DNA of 64,000 bases from Oligoflexales bacterium. GTDB taxonomy: Bacteria; Bdellovibrionota_B; Oligoflexia; Oligoflexales; RGVZ01. Below the pieces are notes generated by a model. The model searched no databases and was not told the origin of the DNA. It worked only from the letters and a program-made list of their open reading frames with translations. Positions 1 to 9,229 of this stretch are shown here, one piece after another; the stretch's first letter is position 1, and every line of letters begins with the position of its first letter. The translations under genes were made by a program, and so were the position numbers. Location of the stretch: the NCBI GenBank assembly GCA_947494335.1, contig CANLUT010000001.1, positions 985,649-1,049,648 on the forward strand, given 5' to 3'.

Positions 1-142
1 CGTAGGTCGCGAGCTATAGTTGAGGGTAAAACTCATATGGTTAATTGCCACTATTTTCGAGGTTGGCAAATTAAGTGACGTTCAAAAAAATTTCCTTTGA
101 TGAATATAAGCCTCGCAGGTTTTGAAAGAAAGTACGAAGAAA
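1..142. other. AT-rich region upstream of the TolC-like gene
   Basis: No complete gene is visible here. One plus-strand frame closes at 17-19 after residues VGREL, and another closes at 76-78. Either could be the tail of a gene lying left of the window, such as the periplasmic adaptor that normally precedes an RND pump, but the fragment is too short to assign. The rest is AT-rich leader to the gene beginning at 143. Confidence 0.4.
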
Positions 143-1570
143 ATGAAAAATTCAAGATTTTTGCTGCGCGTTGTACTCCTTTGTTCACTTTTCGGTGCTG
201 TAGAGGTAAGTGCACTTGAAAAAATTGATTTTGATGCAATTTTAAGGTCCGAAAACGTTGAGATAAAATCTCTTTACGAACGCAAAGAAGCTCTCAAAAA
301 TTCTAAGGAAGAAGCTGAACTACTATACGGCTGGCAATTGATCGGAGAGATTAGCAACCGAAATGACAGGTCTCCTTCCCAAGATCCAAGCTTTAACTAT
401 CAATCCCGCAACAACTTGAATTCCCAAATTGGATTACAAAAAAACTTTAGTTTTGGACTCCAAACCTCTGTCTTGATAAATGCGACTCAAACAGCAATCA
501 AAGGGCAACAACTAGGAACTGGCAACATTAATTCGACTCAGTGGACGACCCAGCCGTCCTTCGAATTAAAACTGCCGTTGTTGGCAGGGGCGTGGGGTAA
601 AAAGATTCAGGCCGAGTACCGAGCTTTAGTTTTGAGGAAGTCAATTGAGTATTTGAGTTCAGAAATTGAATACGAAAACAAGACAAACGCTGCAAAAGTT
701 TTCTTTTGGTCTAGTGTACTCCAGAAGGGCTTAGTTGACTCAAAAAAGCAAACGTATGAAAGAATCGCTAGTCTCTACAAAATTATTTCGAAGAAAAGAG
801 CGCAAAATCTTGAAGGAACGTCAAATTTTTTACAGGCTAAGTCCGCTATCGAACAAACAGAGTTAGATCTCAAAGAATCAGAGTTGAGTCTGAATCAGTT
901 CGAAAGACTTCTCAAGCTTGCAATCAATAAATCATATGATTTTAGTTTTCAAAAATACGACTTTAAAAAATTTGGGAAAGTTAAAAAAGCTGATTTTGTT
1001 AACAAAATTACTGCGAATGAAAAGATTCTTATTCTTAGTGAAGACCTACAAAATACTTTGACAGTGTCAACAACTGAAGATTATCGCCCAAAATTGGATC
1101 TATTTGCATCACATGCACTCAATGGGGTTGATGCAGAATGGACTGACTCTTTGAGTGAAGTGGCAAAGAACAAACAGCCTATAACCGTCATTGGATTGAG
1201 ATGGGCAGTGCCTCTTGATCAGAAGTTAGTCCGCCGTGCCCAAGATCGACAGGCAGCCCTTGCCAATATCTCGAAAGCCAAAATGTCCTATTACGAGAAT
1301 GAGCAGAAAGAGACATTGATTGATAATATCGTCATGCAGCAGAATCAATTAGTCGATATGTTAAGCCTCAATTTAAGGTTAGTTCAGACTCAAAAAGACA
1401 AGCTAGAGAACGAACGGAACCTTTTGAATCAAGGCAGATCTACAATTTACCAGGTGTTGCAATTTGAGCTTGATTTGGCAAGAGCGGATTCAATGAAGTT
1501 TAGGTCGGCATTAGAGTTAGAGAAGATTCAGCAACAGCTTGAACAATATAGGTACTCAATTCATGAATAG
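143..1570 (+). CDS. TolC-like outer membrane efflux protein
   Basis: 475 aa. A basic N-terminus (MKNSRFLLR) and hydrophobic stretch form a Sec signal peptide, with likely cleavage after VSA. The rest is long, polar, alpha-helical sequence rich in Lys, Glu, Gln and Asn, typical of the TolC/OEP family. These proteins form a trimeric outer-membrane barrel with a periplasmic helical tunnel and serve as the exit duct of tripartite pumps. A TTG at 122 is in frame, but the ATG at 143 places the signal peptide correctly. The stop overlaps the start of the RND pump gene (ATG 1563, stop 1568-1570), so the two are translationally coupled. No adaptor (MFP) gene is in the window; it would be expected just to the left. 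The gene looks AT-rich compared with most of the window. Confidence 0.85.
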   Translation: MKNSRFLLRVVLLCSLFGAVEVSALEKIDFDAILRSENVEIKSLYERKEALKNSKEEAELLYGWQLIGEISNRNDRSPSQDPSFNYQSRNNLNSQIGLQKNFSFGLQTSVLINATQTAIKGQQLGTGNINSTQWTTQPSFELKLPLLAGAWGKKIQAEYRALVLRKSIEYLSSEIEYENKTNAAKVFFWSSVLQKGLVDSKKQTYERIASLYKIISKKRAQNLEGTSNFLQAKSAIEQTELDLKESELSLNQFERLLKLAINKSYDFSFQKYDFKKFGKVKKADFVNKITANEKILILSEDLQNTLTVSTTEDYRPKLDLFASHALNGVDAEWTDSLSEVAKNKQPITVIGLRWAVPLDQKLVRRAQDRQAALANISKAKMSYYENEQKETLIDNIVMQQNQLVDMLSLNLRLVQTQKDKLENERNLLNQGRSTIYQVLQFELDLARADSMKFRSALELEKIQQQLEQYRYSIHE

Positions 1571-4500
1571 AATTTTTACGTTCTTTGTTGATAACTGGAA
1601 ATTTTCAATCCTTACCACGTTGTTTGTTCTTATCATAGGCAGTCTCAGTTTCACTCTCTTGCAAAGAGAGTCGTTTCCTCCTGTGAATTTTGCGGTTGTT
1701 GTTGTCACCACAGTTTTTCCAGGGGCGTCGCCTGAGGAAGTGCAAGACAAGGTGACGCAAGTCGTAGAGGATGAGTTGAGGGCTATCGCCGGCATCAAAG
1801 ATGTAAAGTCGGTATCTCAAAGTAATTTGAGCTCAATCACTATTAGAGTTGATATTGATGGTGCTGAGTCCGGTAAAGTCGTGTCAGATATCCAGAAGGC
1901 GGTGCAAAGGGCGTCTTCAAAGTTGCCAGATGAAGTGACAGAAGAGCCACTTGTTACAGAGATAAATGCGCGAGAAATTCCAGTTCTGGAATTTGCGATT
2001 ACAGGTGACAATAACGATAGAAAGCGTGATCTGCTTGCAGACAAATTAAAAGCCGAAATTGAAGATGTAAAAGGAATTTCGTCTGTTAGCTTGAGCGCCT
2101 ATCAAGACCGTGAGCTTCAAGTTCTGCTGAATCAAGGTAAATTGAAGCAATTTGGAATTGGATTGGACGAAGTTTTTAGAGCGCTAAGTCAGCAGATAAA
2201 AAATATTCCATCAGGCTACATTGATAATAAAGAAACAAAAACGCTTGTTAGAGTCTTCGGGAAAAAAATCAAAACAGAAGATTTAGAGAATGTCGTTGTT
2301 CGCTCAAATGATGCTGGTGCCAATATTAGTATTAAGGATATTGGTCAGGTAAAAGATGCGAGCAAAAAACCGACGGTTATAGCGAGAGTCAATGGTGAAG
2401 AGGCGACTATCGTTACGATTACGAAGAAAGCGGACGCTGATGCATTAAAGACGTTGGATGCGGCCGCGGTGCGCATAGATGCATTTAAGCAAGGGTTGGA
2501 CAAGGCGTACAGTCTTGTTGTTTTTAATGATGAAGGTGCTCGAATTAAAAATCGATTGGAGATTGTTTCTTATAACGCGATTTCGGGGATGGCGATTGTT
2601 CTTCTCGTTCTATTCATTCTGTTGCCTGGCAAAGTGGGTTTTTTTAGTAGTTTAAGTCTCCCCATTTGTGCCGTTGCAACAATAGGGGTGTTAGTTTTTT
2701 TTGGTGCTAATTTCAACATTATTACGATGATTGCATTAGTGATATGCCTTGGCAATTTAGTTGATAACTCTGTAGTAATTTCCGAAAACTATATTGATTT
2801 AGTTGAAAGTGGAATGGAGCCAAAGTTGGCAGCTATAAAGTCTGCAAAACAGTTTTGGGTCCCTTTCACGGCATCGACGATTACTATTATTGCCGCTTTC
2901 TTGCCTATGTTAGTAACCAAAGGTGTGATGGGTCAGTTTATTAAATGGATACCAATCACAATCACTGCGGCGTTAACTATTAGTTTGGTCGAATCCTTAA
3001 CTCTTTTACCTGCCAGGCTTCAATTTTTGAAGACACGCCCAAAGGCGCAGTCAAAAGCTGGCTGGTTTGAAGTGATAGAGAATATGTTTGGAAAGTTGAT
3101 TGGCAAGACCTTACAGCATAAATATCTAACTCTATTTTTGCTCTCGTGCCTTGTTGCGTCAGGAATCCTTGTAACAGCTTTTTTGAATAGATTTGAGCTC
3201 TTTCCTGCAAATGGAGTGGAGTACTACATAGGGCGCGTTGAAGTAAATGCGGAAAGCAGTATTTACAATACTGATAGAATTGTGTCTTTGCTATCTAAGT
3301 CGGTTTCCGAAACGCTTGATAAAGATGTACTTCTAGCTATTGTTGGCCGCTCCGGTGTCTCTCAAACGGATCCAGCGGACCCTAAAGCTAAGGTGGGCGA
3401 TAATGTTGGCATGATCTTGATTGCTATCAAGCCAGATAAAGCACCTGATTTAAATATTCAAAAGACTCTTGAGAGCTTAAAAGCTATTCCAAGTCCTTTA
3501 GGTGTAACTAAGCTTAGTTTTGAGCCTCTTGAAGGCGGTCCGCCAATTGGCAAACCACTGACCGTGACTTTGCGGTCTGATAACTATCAGCAACTTAGTG
3601 GTGCTCGCGATTCGATCGTCGAAGATCTCAAACAACTGAAAGGTGTGTTTAATTTAGAAGACGATGAGCAATCTACCGGTAGAGAGTTTTTATTTATCGC
3701 GGATGAAGAGTCGAGAGCATTTTCTGGCACGAGTGTCGATGCAATCGGTCTAAATCTGCGCACAGCCCTGGAGGGTTCAACTGCAGCGCGTCTAAGTGAA
3801 TTTGGGAAAGAGTTCGACCTCGTAGTCAGCTTTGATCAAAAAAGCCGAGATGATATACAAGATTTGAAGAAGATCGAATTGCTGACTTCTCGAGGTAACG
3901 TCATTCCATTGACCTCGCTCGGAAAGTTTAACGAAGTAGATGCTCCTAAAGCGATTAAAAACTTTGACTTTAAGCAATCGATAACAATTACAGCCGATGT
4001 TGATAATATTTTCGCCAATTCACAAAGCGTGAACGTCGCAGCAAGAGATTCTTTTCAGAAGGTTACAAGCAAATATCCTTTAGTGAGTGCAGTGTTTGGT
4101 GGTGAAGAAGAAAGTACAAATGAGTCGCTACAATCACTAGGGATTGCTTTGTTGTTGGCGTTATTTGGTATCTTCGCGACCTTGGTTTTTACGTTTGGTA
4201 GCTTTTCGAACTCATTTCTAGTTCTTTCAACCATTCCTTTGGGGCTAGTAGGCGTTTTTTACTCTTTTACTCTGATCCAACGACCGCTCAGTTTTTTGGC
4301 TTTCATTGGAGTTGTTGGGCTAACAGGAGTCGTTATTAACTCCGCGATTATCCTCGTAGACTACATCAGAGAGTTGCAGGCTGAGAACAAGTTTGGGACT
4401 ATGAAGGAACTGCTTGTGTTTGCTTCACGCAAAAGGCTTCGCGCAGTTTTAGCGACGGGGCTTACGACGGTCGTTGGACTGCTTCCTTCAGCTTTAGGTT

Positions 4501-4652
4501 TGGGAGGATACGATGCGATCCTTGTAGATATAACTCTAGCTCTATCTTGGGGGATGATCATTGGAACGCTATTGTCTTTGATCTGGATACCAGTTGGGTT
4601 TTTAATAATTAACGATTTTAAAAACTATTGGTTTAAGAAAAGTCCAACTTAA
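1563..4652 (+). CDS. RND family efflux pump inner-membrane permease (AcrB/HAE1-like)
   Basis: 1029 aa, the usual length for a proton-driven RND exporter. It has an N-terminal TM helix, a large periplasmic porter domain, TM2-6, a second periplasmic domain and TM7-12. The N-terminal PGASPEEV motif is typical of the family. TM4 carries LVDNSVVISEN, matching the proton-relay region; as in many HAE1 relatives the second Asp of AcrB is Asn here. The ATG at 1563 is chosen over the TTG at 1539 because it begins MNRIFTFFVDNWK at the membrane entry and overlaps the upstream stop. Substrate cannot be told from sequence; drugs, lipids or metals are all possible for this family. It probably works with the preceding TolC-like protein and an adaptor outside the window. 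Confidence 0.92.
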   Translation: MNRIFTFFVDNWKFSILTTLFVLIIGSLSFTLLQRESFPPVNFAVVVVTTVFPGASPEEVQDKVTQVVEDELRAIAGIKDVKSVSQSNLSSITIRVDIDGAESGKVVSDIQKAVQRASSKLPDEVTEEPLVTEINAREIPVLEFAITGDNNDRKRDLLADKLKAEIEDVKGISSVSLSAYQDRELQVLLNQGKLKQFGIGLDEVFRALSQQIKNIPSGYIDNKETKTLVRVFGKKIKTEDLENVVVRSNDAGANISIKDIGQVKDASKKPTVIARVNGEEATIVTITKKADADALKTLDAAAVRIDAFKQGLDKAYSLVVFNDEGARIKNRLEIVSYNAISGMAIVLLVLFILLPGKVGFFSSLSLPICAVATIGVLVFFGANFNIITMIALVICLGNLVDNSVVISENYIDLVESGMEPKLAAIKSAKQFWVPFTASTITIIAAFLPMLVTKGVMGQFIKWIPITITAALTISLVESLTLLPARLQFLKTRPKAQSKAGWFEVIENMFGKLIGKTLQHKYLTLFLLSCLVASGILVTAFLNRFELFPANGVEYYIGRVEVNAESSIYNTDRIVSLLSKSVSETLDKDVLLAIVGRSGVSQTDPADPKAKVGDNVGMILIAIKPDKAPDLNIQKTLESLKAIPSPLGVTKLSFEPLEGGPPIGKPLTVTLRSDNYQQLSGARDSIVEDLKQLKGVFNLEDDEQSTGREFLFIADEESRAFSGTSVDAIGLNLRTALEGSTAARLSEFGKEFDLVVSFDQKSRDDIQDLKKIELLTSRGNVIPLTSLGKFNEVDAPKAIKNFDFKQSITITADVDNIFANSQSVNVAARDSFQKVTSKYPLVSAVFGGEEESTNESLQSLGIALLLALFGIFATLVFTFGSFSNSFLVLSTIPLGLVGVFYSFTLIQRPLSFLAFIGVVGLTGVVINSAIILVDYIRELQAENKFGTMKELLVFASRKRLRAVLATGLTTVVGLLPSALGLGGYDAILVDITLALSWGMIIGTLLSLIWIPVGFLIINDFKNYWFKKSPT

Positions 4653-4871
4653 CAACCGTTTTCATTTACGGCATCTTTCGAGCGCCTAACGATGAAGATT
4701 AAAGCTTCCTATCGATATTGAATCCTGGGATTCTCCATCAGTTATTATCCCGAGATAAGCCAAAAAATTGGTCGCCATTCCTCGAAACTGCAAGTCAGGT
4801 GTAGTCGTCCGTACCCTCCAACCCCTTGACGGGAAAAGGTCCGACGAACGTGTGTTACTGGTCTAAAAAAA
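4653..4871. other. Gene-free gap between RND operon and tRNA-Cys
   Basis: About 220 bases with no convincing reading frame. Apparent frames running into 4872-4946 are translations of the antisense of the tRNA. There is a small GAATCC/GGATTC inverted repeat near 4720-4735 without a T-run. No integrase remnant is seen. Confidence 0.5.
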
Positions 4872-4946
4872 TGGAGGCGCCGACCGGATTCGAACCGGTG
4901 TGAAAACGATTTGCAATCGTTTGCGTAGCCACTCCGCCACAGCGCC
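4872..4946 (-). tRNA. tRNA-Cys (GCA)
   Basis: The minus strand folds as a standard cloverleaf. The 7-bp acceptor stem (GGCGCTG with CGGCGCC) has one G-U pair. The anticodon stem AACGA/TCGTT encloses the loop TTGCAAA, giving anticodon GCA. The T arm contains GGTTCGAATCC. The discriminator base is T, as expected for cysteine tRNA, and CCA is encoded. A run of seven T follows the CCA on the transcribed strand and may end transcription. Confidence 0.97.
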
Positions 4947-4957
4947 AAGGAACAGGA

Positions 4958-4986
4958 AGTAAAACAAAAGCAAGGAGGTTTGACAA
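4958..4986 (-). promoter_or_regulatory. Candidate promoter for tRNA-Cys
   Basis: On the minus strand TTGTCA (4981-4986) and TTTACT (4958-4963) are separated by 17 bases and lie 11 bases before the tRNA 5' end. The -35-like hexamer is part of one arm of the terminator hairpin at 4974-5004. Pattern match by eye only. Confidence 0.35.
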
Positions 4987-5004
4987 CTTAAATGTCAAAC
5001 CTCC
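4974..5004 (-). terminator. Rho-independent terminator after the pentapeptide-repeat gene
   Basis: A perfect 11-bp stem (GGAGGTTTGAC at 4974-4984 with GTCAAACCTCC at 4994-5004) and 9-base loop are followed on the minus strand by a T-rich stretch (TTGCTTTTGTTTTAC). It sits 8 bases past the stop of the gene at 5012-5413. Confidence 0.8.
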
Positions 5005-5011
5005 GGTGGAA

Positions 5012-5413
5012 TTAGTGCTGACCAACCTTACAGCCGGTCTCCACGGACGCCATGATGTCATCGCGAGGGATTAGCTCAGTAGGCAGGTGTGCACGACGCA
5101 AATTTGCTTTGAAAAGAATGGCTCCACGAAGTTTTGCGTAGTCAAGATCTGCATCTTCAAGGCTCGCATTCGTAAAGTTAGCGCCCTCGAGATTGGCATT
5201 CCATAAAGACGCACCGTTTAACACTGCGTTCGTAAAGTTTGCATCTTTGAGATTGCTGTAGCTAAGGTTGGCACCGCTCAGGTCGCAGCCGGTGAAATCA
5301 ATCTTCATAAGATTGGCTTTACGGATGTCAGTATCCTTGAAGTCCTTGGCGCCTTCCGCCAGCCATTCCATCACTTCTTTTCGCGTAAGCGTGATTGATT
5401 TGTCTTTTGCCAT
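5012..5413 (-). CDS. Pentapeptide-repeat protein
   Basis: 133 aa. Residues about 30-110 are tandem pentapeptide repeats of the A(D/N)LXX type (DLSGANLSYSNLKDANF and so on), which fold as a right-handed quadrilateral beta-helix. A short N-terminal helix (TRKEVMEWLAEGAKDF) precedes the repeats. There is no signal peptide, so it is probably cytoplasmic. Family members range from DNA-mimic gyrase protectors to proteins of unknown role, and nothing here separates these. It has a good ribosome site (AAAAAGGAAG before ATG 5413) and its own terminator. It lies downstream of gapA on the same strand. Confidence 0.85.
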   Translation of the reverse strand: MAKDKSITLTRKEVMEWLAEGAKDFKDTDIRKANLMKIDFTGCDLSGANLSYSNLKDANFTNAVLNGASLWNANLEGANFTNASLEDADLDYAKLRGAILFKANLRRAHLPTELIPRDDIMASVETGCKVGQH

Positions 5414-5436
5414 GTCAGTGCTTCCTTTTTATTTTG

Positions 5437-5458
5437 AGGGATCAGCCGGCTGCTCCCT
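5437..5458 (-). repeat. Intercistronic hairpin between gapA and the pentapeptide gene
   Basis: AGGGA (5437-5441) pairs with TCCCT (5454-5458) around the palindrome CAGCCGGCTG (5443-5452). It lacks a T-run on either strand, so it is more likely an mRNA-stability or partial-termination element than a full terminator. Confidence 0.45.
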
Positions 5459-5483
5459 GATGCCGATCCAAAACTCTTTTAAA

Positions 5484-6488
5484 TTACTTCGCCATTAACC
5501 GGGCAATGTCTAGCATGCGCCAGCTAAAGCCTGTCTCGTTATCGTACCAGGAAAGAATTTTAACCATGTTTCCGTCCATGACTTTGGTGGAGTCACCGTC
5601 AATGAAGCTGGAGTGGTTGTCGCCATTGAAGTCAACGGATACCAAAGGTAAGTCGGTGTAACCCAGTACGCCTTTGAGCGGGCCATTAGCAGCATCCTTG
5701 AGTAGCTTATTGACGTCTTCTTTGGTCGTTGCTTTTGAAACCTCAAAGGTTACGTCGACCAACGAGACGTTTGGTGTTGGAACGCGCACAGCTAGGCCGT
5801 CCAGCTTGCCTTTAAGTTCTGGAATGACCAAGCCAATGGCTTTAGCGGCTCCTGTGGATGTCGGAATCATCGACAGCGCAGCAGCTCTGGCGCGGCGCAA
5901 ATCCTTGTGGGGCAGGTCAAGAGTGTTTTGGTCGTTTGTGTAGCTGTGGACGGTGGTCATCAAGCCACGTTTGACGCCCAGAGCTTCGTGAATAACCTTT
6001 GTGAAAGGTGCGAGGCAGTTTGTCGTGCAGCTAGCATTGGACACAATTTTATGGACTTTCGGGTCTAGTTTGGTGTGATTGACGCCGTATACCACCGTGA
6101 TGTCTTCATCCGTGGCTGGGGCAGAAATCAGCACAGCTCGGGCACCAGCTTTTGTGTGTCCTTCGGCGTCGGCTTTTTTGGTGAATATACCAGTGCACTC
6201 AAACACAATGTCGATATTTTTATCTTTCCAAGGAAGTTCTGGAACGGCTTTGATTTTCGATACGCTGATTTTTTTACCGTTAACAGTCAGGCTTGTTTCG
6301 TCATGAGTGACGTCGGCATTCAGTACGCCGTGAACGGAGTCATACTTCAACAAGTGGGCCAACGTTTTGGTATCGGTTAGGTCATTAATGTGGACGATTT
6401 CAATGTCTTTATTGCGTGGATCAAGAGCGGCACGAAATACAGAACGACCAATGCGACCAAAACCGTTAATACCGATGCGAATAGCCAT
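5484..6488 (-). CDS. gapA: Glyceraldehyde-3-phosphate dehydrogenase (NAD-dependent, type I)
   Basis: 334 aa, normal family length. It catalyses oxidative phosphorylation of glyceraldehyde 3-phosphate to 1,3-bisphosphoglycerate in glycolysis. The N-terminal Rossmann motif is GINGFGRIGR (residues 6-15). The catalytic Cys154 lies in SNASCTTNCLAP and the partner His181 in TTVHSYT. The reading frame can be extended upstream to 6557, but MAIRIGINGFGRIGR at ATG 6488 is the conserved start and has GGAG 10-12 bases before it. It is on the same strand as the threonine aldolase gene, 91 bases upstream, and is followed by the pentapeptide-repeat gene. Confidence 0.97.
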   Translation of the reverse strand: MAIRIGINGFGRIGRSVFRAALDPRNKDIEIVHINDLTDTKTLAHLLKYDSVHGVLNADVTHDETSLTVNGKKISVSKIKAVPELPWKDKNIDIVFECTGIFTKKADAEGHTKAGARAVLISAPATDEDITVVYGVNHTKLDPKVHKIVSNASCTTNCLAPFTKVIHEALGVKRGLMTTVHSYTNDQNTLDLPHKDLRRARAAALSMIPTSTGAAKAIGLVIPELKGKLDGLAVRVPTPNVSLVDVTFEVSKATTKEDVNKLLKDAANGPLKGVLGYTDLPLVSVDFNGDNHSSFIDGDSTKVMDGNMVKILSWYDNETGFSWRMLDIARLMAK

Positions 6489-6579
6489 GTTAGACAACTC
6501 CAAATGTTGGGCAACAATACGGATCCCGTTTATAGTCAAAATAGCAAATAATGACAATAGTTAGGGGCTTATGGATGGT

Positions 6580-7614
6580 TCAGGACTTCAATGCGCGGCG
6601 CAGGGCGATGAGAGTTGTGCCGATGTCTCGGTCGTCAATGTGGAGGTGAGTGACGAACCGTAGCTTGCCATGGCCAAGGTGATTGACCAAAATTCCTTCC
6701 GATTTAAGGGCTTCCGCGGTTTTTTCACCATTAGAAACCCTGAAATATAAGATATTTGTCCAAATTTGAGGCAGATCTGTGGAGACTGGGTAACCAGACT
6801 CTTCAAGCTCCTTGATGCCATCAAACAGCATTTTAATGCGATGGTGATCCTCGGCTAGTCGCTCTCGATTATGGATTAAAGCGTACTCGGCCCCGGCGGC
6901 TAGATAGCCGATCTGCCGCATACCGCCCCCCCAGCGTTTTCTGATCTTGCGAGCGCGCTGAATTAGTTCTCTGCCTCCAATTAGCATGCTGCCAACCGGC
7001 GCGCCTAATCCTTTGCTAAAACAAACTGAGACGGTATCAAATCCGGTTGTAAGTTCCTTGATATCGCAACCAAGCGCTACGGCTGCATTCCAAAGCCTTG
7101 CGCCGTCGCAGTGCAGAAGAAGATGATGATGGCGTGCTCTTTGTTGAATCCGCTTTAGATCTTTAGGTGCAATAACTTTTCCGGAGCCTCGGTTATGGGA
7201 GTTTTCAATAACGAGGAGCTTGGTTGAAGCATAGTGCATCCATTCAGGTTTTACATGCGCATCAATGGAGGCATCAGATAGCGAGTCAGCAAAAGGTATG
7301 AGGTCAAACTGGACGCCACTTTGCGCTGCCGCAGCTCCTGCTTCATATAAAAAAACGTGGCTGTCTTCTTCGGCTAGCACCGAGTCTCCGTGCCGCGTTT
7401 GCAAGTTGATGGCGATCTGATTAGCCATAGTTCCAGAGGGTGTGAATAGACCAGCCTCGTTCCCTAATAGCTCGGCAACGCGTTCTTCCAAGCGATTGAC
7501 GGTGGGATCTTCAGCATAAACATCATCGCCAACTTCGGCTTTAAGCATGTAAGCGAGCATCTCTGGCGTCGGTTTCGTGACCGTGTCAGAGCGTAGATCT
7601 ATGGTTTTCAGCAT
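6580..7614 (-). CDS. ltaE: Low-specificity L-threonine aldolase
   Basis: 344 aa PLP enzyme of the aspartate-aminotransferase fold. It cleaves L-threonine or L-allo-threonine to glycine and acetaldehyde. The family N-terminus is [18 protein letters not shown]-binding features include GTMANQ (61-66), [10 protein letters not shown] (168-177) and the Schiff-base lysine K201 in [12 protein letters not shown]. The gene starts 5 bases after the stop of the membrane-protein gene at 7620-8327, so the two are probably cotranscribed. Confidence 0.93.
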   Translation of the reverse strand: MLKTIDLRSDTVTKPTPEMLAYMLKAEVGDDVYAEDPTVNRLEERVAELLGNEAGLFTPSGTMANQIAINLQTRHGDSVLAEEDSHVFLYEAGAAAAQSGVQFDLIPFADSLSDASIDAHVKPEWMHYASTKLLVIENSHNRGSGKVIAPKDLKRIQQRARHHHLLLHCDGARLWNAAVALGCDIKELTTGFDTVSVCFSKGLGAPVGSMLIGGRELIQRARKIRKRWGGGMRQIGYLAAGAEYALIHNRERLAEDHHRIKMLFDGIKELEESGYPVSTDLPQIWTNILYFRVSNGEKTAEALKSEGILVNHLGHGKLRFVTHLHIDDRDIGTTLIALRRALKS

Positions 7615-7619
7615 GACAA

Positions 7620-8327
7620 TTATTTTTCCGGACGAGAAGGGTCGTGGTTTGGGGCGTCGAAGGTTGGGAACGGAATAATGTTACTTCCAGGAACACGCGG
7701 CTCATGGTTTTTAGCGGTTGCGCCTTGACGCTGCGACGAACTGTGCAGTGTTGGTTTCTTCCGCGGTGGGGATGGAGGTGTTGCAGGAGTCTCATTTGAT
7801 TTCACGTAGAGGGTTGCCAGTCCGCTGCCGTCCAGTAGACGTCCCGCAGCAAGTCCCGCACGAACAAGGTGAGCAGTTTTTGCGTCTAGGCGAGCTAGTT
7901 CCGGGAGTCGATCACAATCGAGGCATTTTTTTGCTCGCAAGACGACAAGCATTGCGTCGTCAATGTGCCCACTATGAAGATAAGCGCGGATCAGTAGTGT
8001 GTAGAAATCTTCGAGTACTATTCGGATTGTTCGAGACTTCTGATTTTTTCCGAAAGCGGTTTCGACGCGCGTCACTAAAAACTCAAGCTGGAAGACTGCA
8101 GCATCAAAATTTCCAAGGCGCCAATCGATGGCTGCACGAACAAATCGACTGAGGAGGCCCTGGGGGCTAAGAACCCAGACGTACCAAAAGATATTTCCAA
8201 AGTAGAGTGTCCCACGCAAAATGCCAAGCGGCCCGAGGAGAAGGCCCCAAATTACAAGAAGACCTGCGCCGACAATATCATTGAGCGCGATAAGGAAATT
8301 GCGTGTTGAGTGGGCCTTTGTGTTCAT
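7620..8327 (-). CDS. Predicted membrane protein of unknown function with helical-repeat domain
   Basis: 235 aa; not recognised. Residues about 12-55 form one or two hydrophobic segments ([15 protein letters not shown], then NIFWYVWVL). Residues 60-170 are alpha-helical and look like degenerate TPR-type repeats ([31 protein letters not shown]). The C-terminal 50 residues are Pro/Ser-rich and probably disordered. The 5-base gap to ltaE suggests a shared mRNA, but no functional link to threonine metabolism is evident. Confidence 0.7.
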   Translation of the reverse strand: MNTKAHSTRNFLIALNDIVGAGLLVIWGLLLGPLGILRGTLYFGNIFWYVWVLSPQGLLSRFVRAAIDWRLGNFDAAVFQLEFLVTRVETAFGKNQKSRTIRIVLEDFYTLLIRAYLHSGHIDDAMLVVLRAKKCLDCDRLPELARLDAKTAHLVRAGLAAGRLLDGSGLATLYVKSNETPATPPSPPRKKPTLHSSSQRQGATAKNHEPRVPGSNIIPFPTFDAPNHDPSRPEK

Positions 8328-8461
8328 AGGACGAAGGTATACCGTAGATGACCACCTTCGGGCAAGCCAGACTGTTCCCAGAGATTTCAGCGTGTTAAGT
8401 TACAGCAAAGGTGAACTTGATGCAGGTCAAGGGCTTTGGCGTAATTCATAAGCATAACTAA

Positions 8462-9214
8462 TCAACAGCCGGTTTTGCTCATGTAGTTTTTGAGCTGCTC
8501 TTCCTGATTGGCCCCCGGGCACTGACCGATCGCCGATTGAATGGTGGTTATCTGCGATGCCGCAGCCTGGTCCACAGTTGAAGATGAGGATCCGCCGCCG
8601 AATGCCTCTGCGGCACTCGCTAGTTGTGAAATGATCGTCGATGCATCATTGCTTGTCATACCGAGGATTTCTGCGGGCGTGATAATGCCGTCGCCATCTA
8701 GATCGTATTTTTTTGTTCGCAGTGTCAATGATGCCGTCTGGTACATGGCAATTTTCAATGTGTCTGCATTGGTACGGACAGCGGCGGGAATGGTAACCAT
8801 CAAGCTCACTGCTGTATCGACATCGGCAATGTTTGCATCTGTCGCATCTGGCATCACAGAAAAGAGAGATGTTACGCCATTGGACGACGAGTTTGACATG
8901 GATGTAGAAGAAGAGTTTGAAGCCATCTTCTGAGCCAAGGTGAGAGCGTCAATTCCGCCTCGCTCAGCGTATGCGAGAGCCAGTATTGAAATGTATTGAT
9001 AGTTGTCCGGATCACGTTGCAGAGCTTTGGTCAAAATATTGATGGCCTTGTTTGGATTGCCTTCCTCGAGCGCAACAGTCGCATCTTCAGCAGGATCGCT
9101 CTCTTCATAGGTGTCGAAAGGGTTTGCCCCGCAGGTGGAAATCACCCAAATGAGTGAAGCCAGTGTAAAGTGTCTGAAGGGTGATTTTAGTGATTTGCTG
9201 CAATTTGCTTTCAT
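8462..9214 (-). CDS. Secreted lipoprotein-like TPR protein with an EF-hand/dockerin-type motif
   Basis: 250 aa. The N-terminal signal (SLIWVISTCG) puts a Cys at the cleavage region; the sequence before it (ISTC) is not a perfect lipobox, so lipidation is possible but unproven. Residues 45-85 resemble a TPR unit (ALEEGNPNKAINILTKALQRDPDNYQY, cited in part). Near residue 175 is DLDGDGIITPAEI, which has the DxDGDGxIxxxE spacing of a calcium-binding EF-hand or dockerin loop. Low-complexity Ser/Asn stretches flank it. A strong GGAGGG ribosome site precedes ATG 9214. It lies 15 bases downstream of the TraF-like barrel gene and is probably its operon partner. Confidence 0.72.
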   Translation of the reverse strand: MKANCSKSLKSPFRHFTLASLIWVISTCGANPFDTYEESDPAEDATVALEEGNPNKAINILTKALQRDPDNYQYISILALAYAERGGIDALTLAQKMASNSSSTSMSNSSSNGVTSLFSVMPDATDANIADVDTAVSLMVTIPAAVRTNADTLKIAMYQTASLTLRTKKYDLDGDGIITPAEILGMTSNDASTIISQLASAAEAFGGGSSSSTVDQAAASQITTIQSAIGQCPGANQEEQLKNYMSKTGC

Positions 9215-9229
9215 AATGCCCTCCCTAAA

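Noticed and set aside
1-19. End of a periplasmic adaptor gene (frame ending VGREL)
   Set aside because: Only five residues are visible; it cannot be supported.
4745-5061. Two minus-strand reading frames overlapping tRNA-Cys
   Set aside because: They translate through the tRNA and the intergenic DNA; no family resemblance and no ribosome site.
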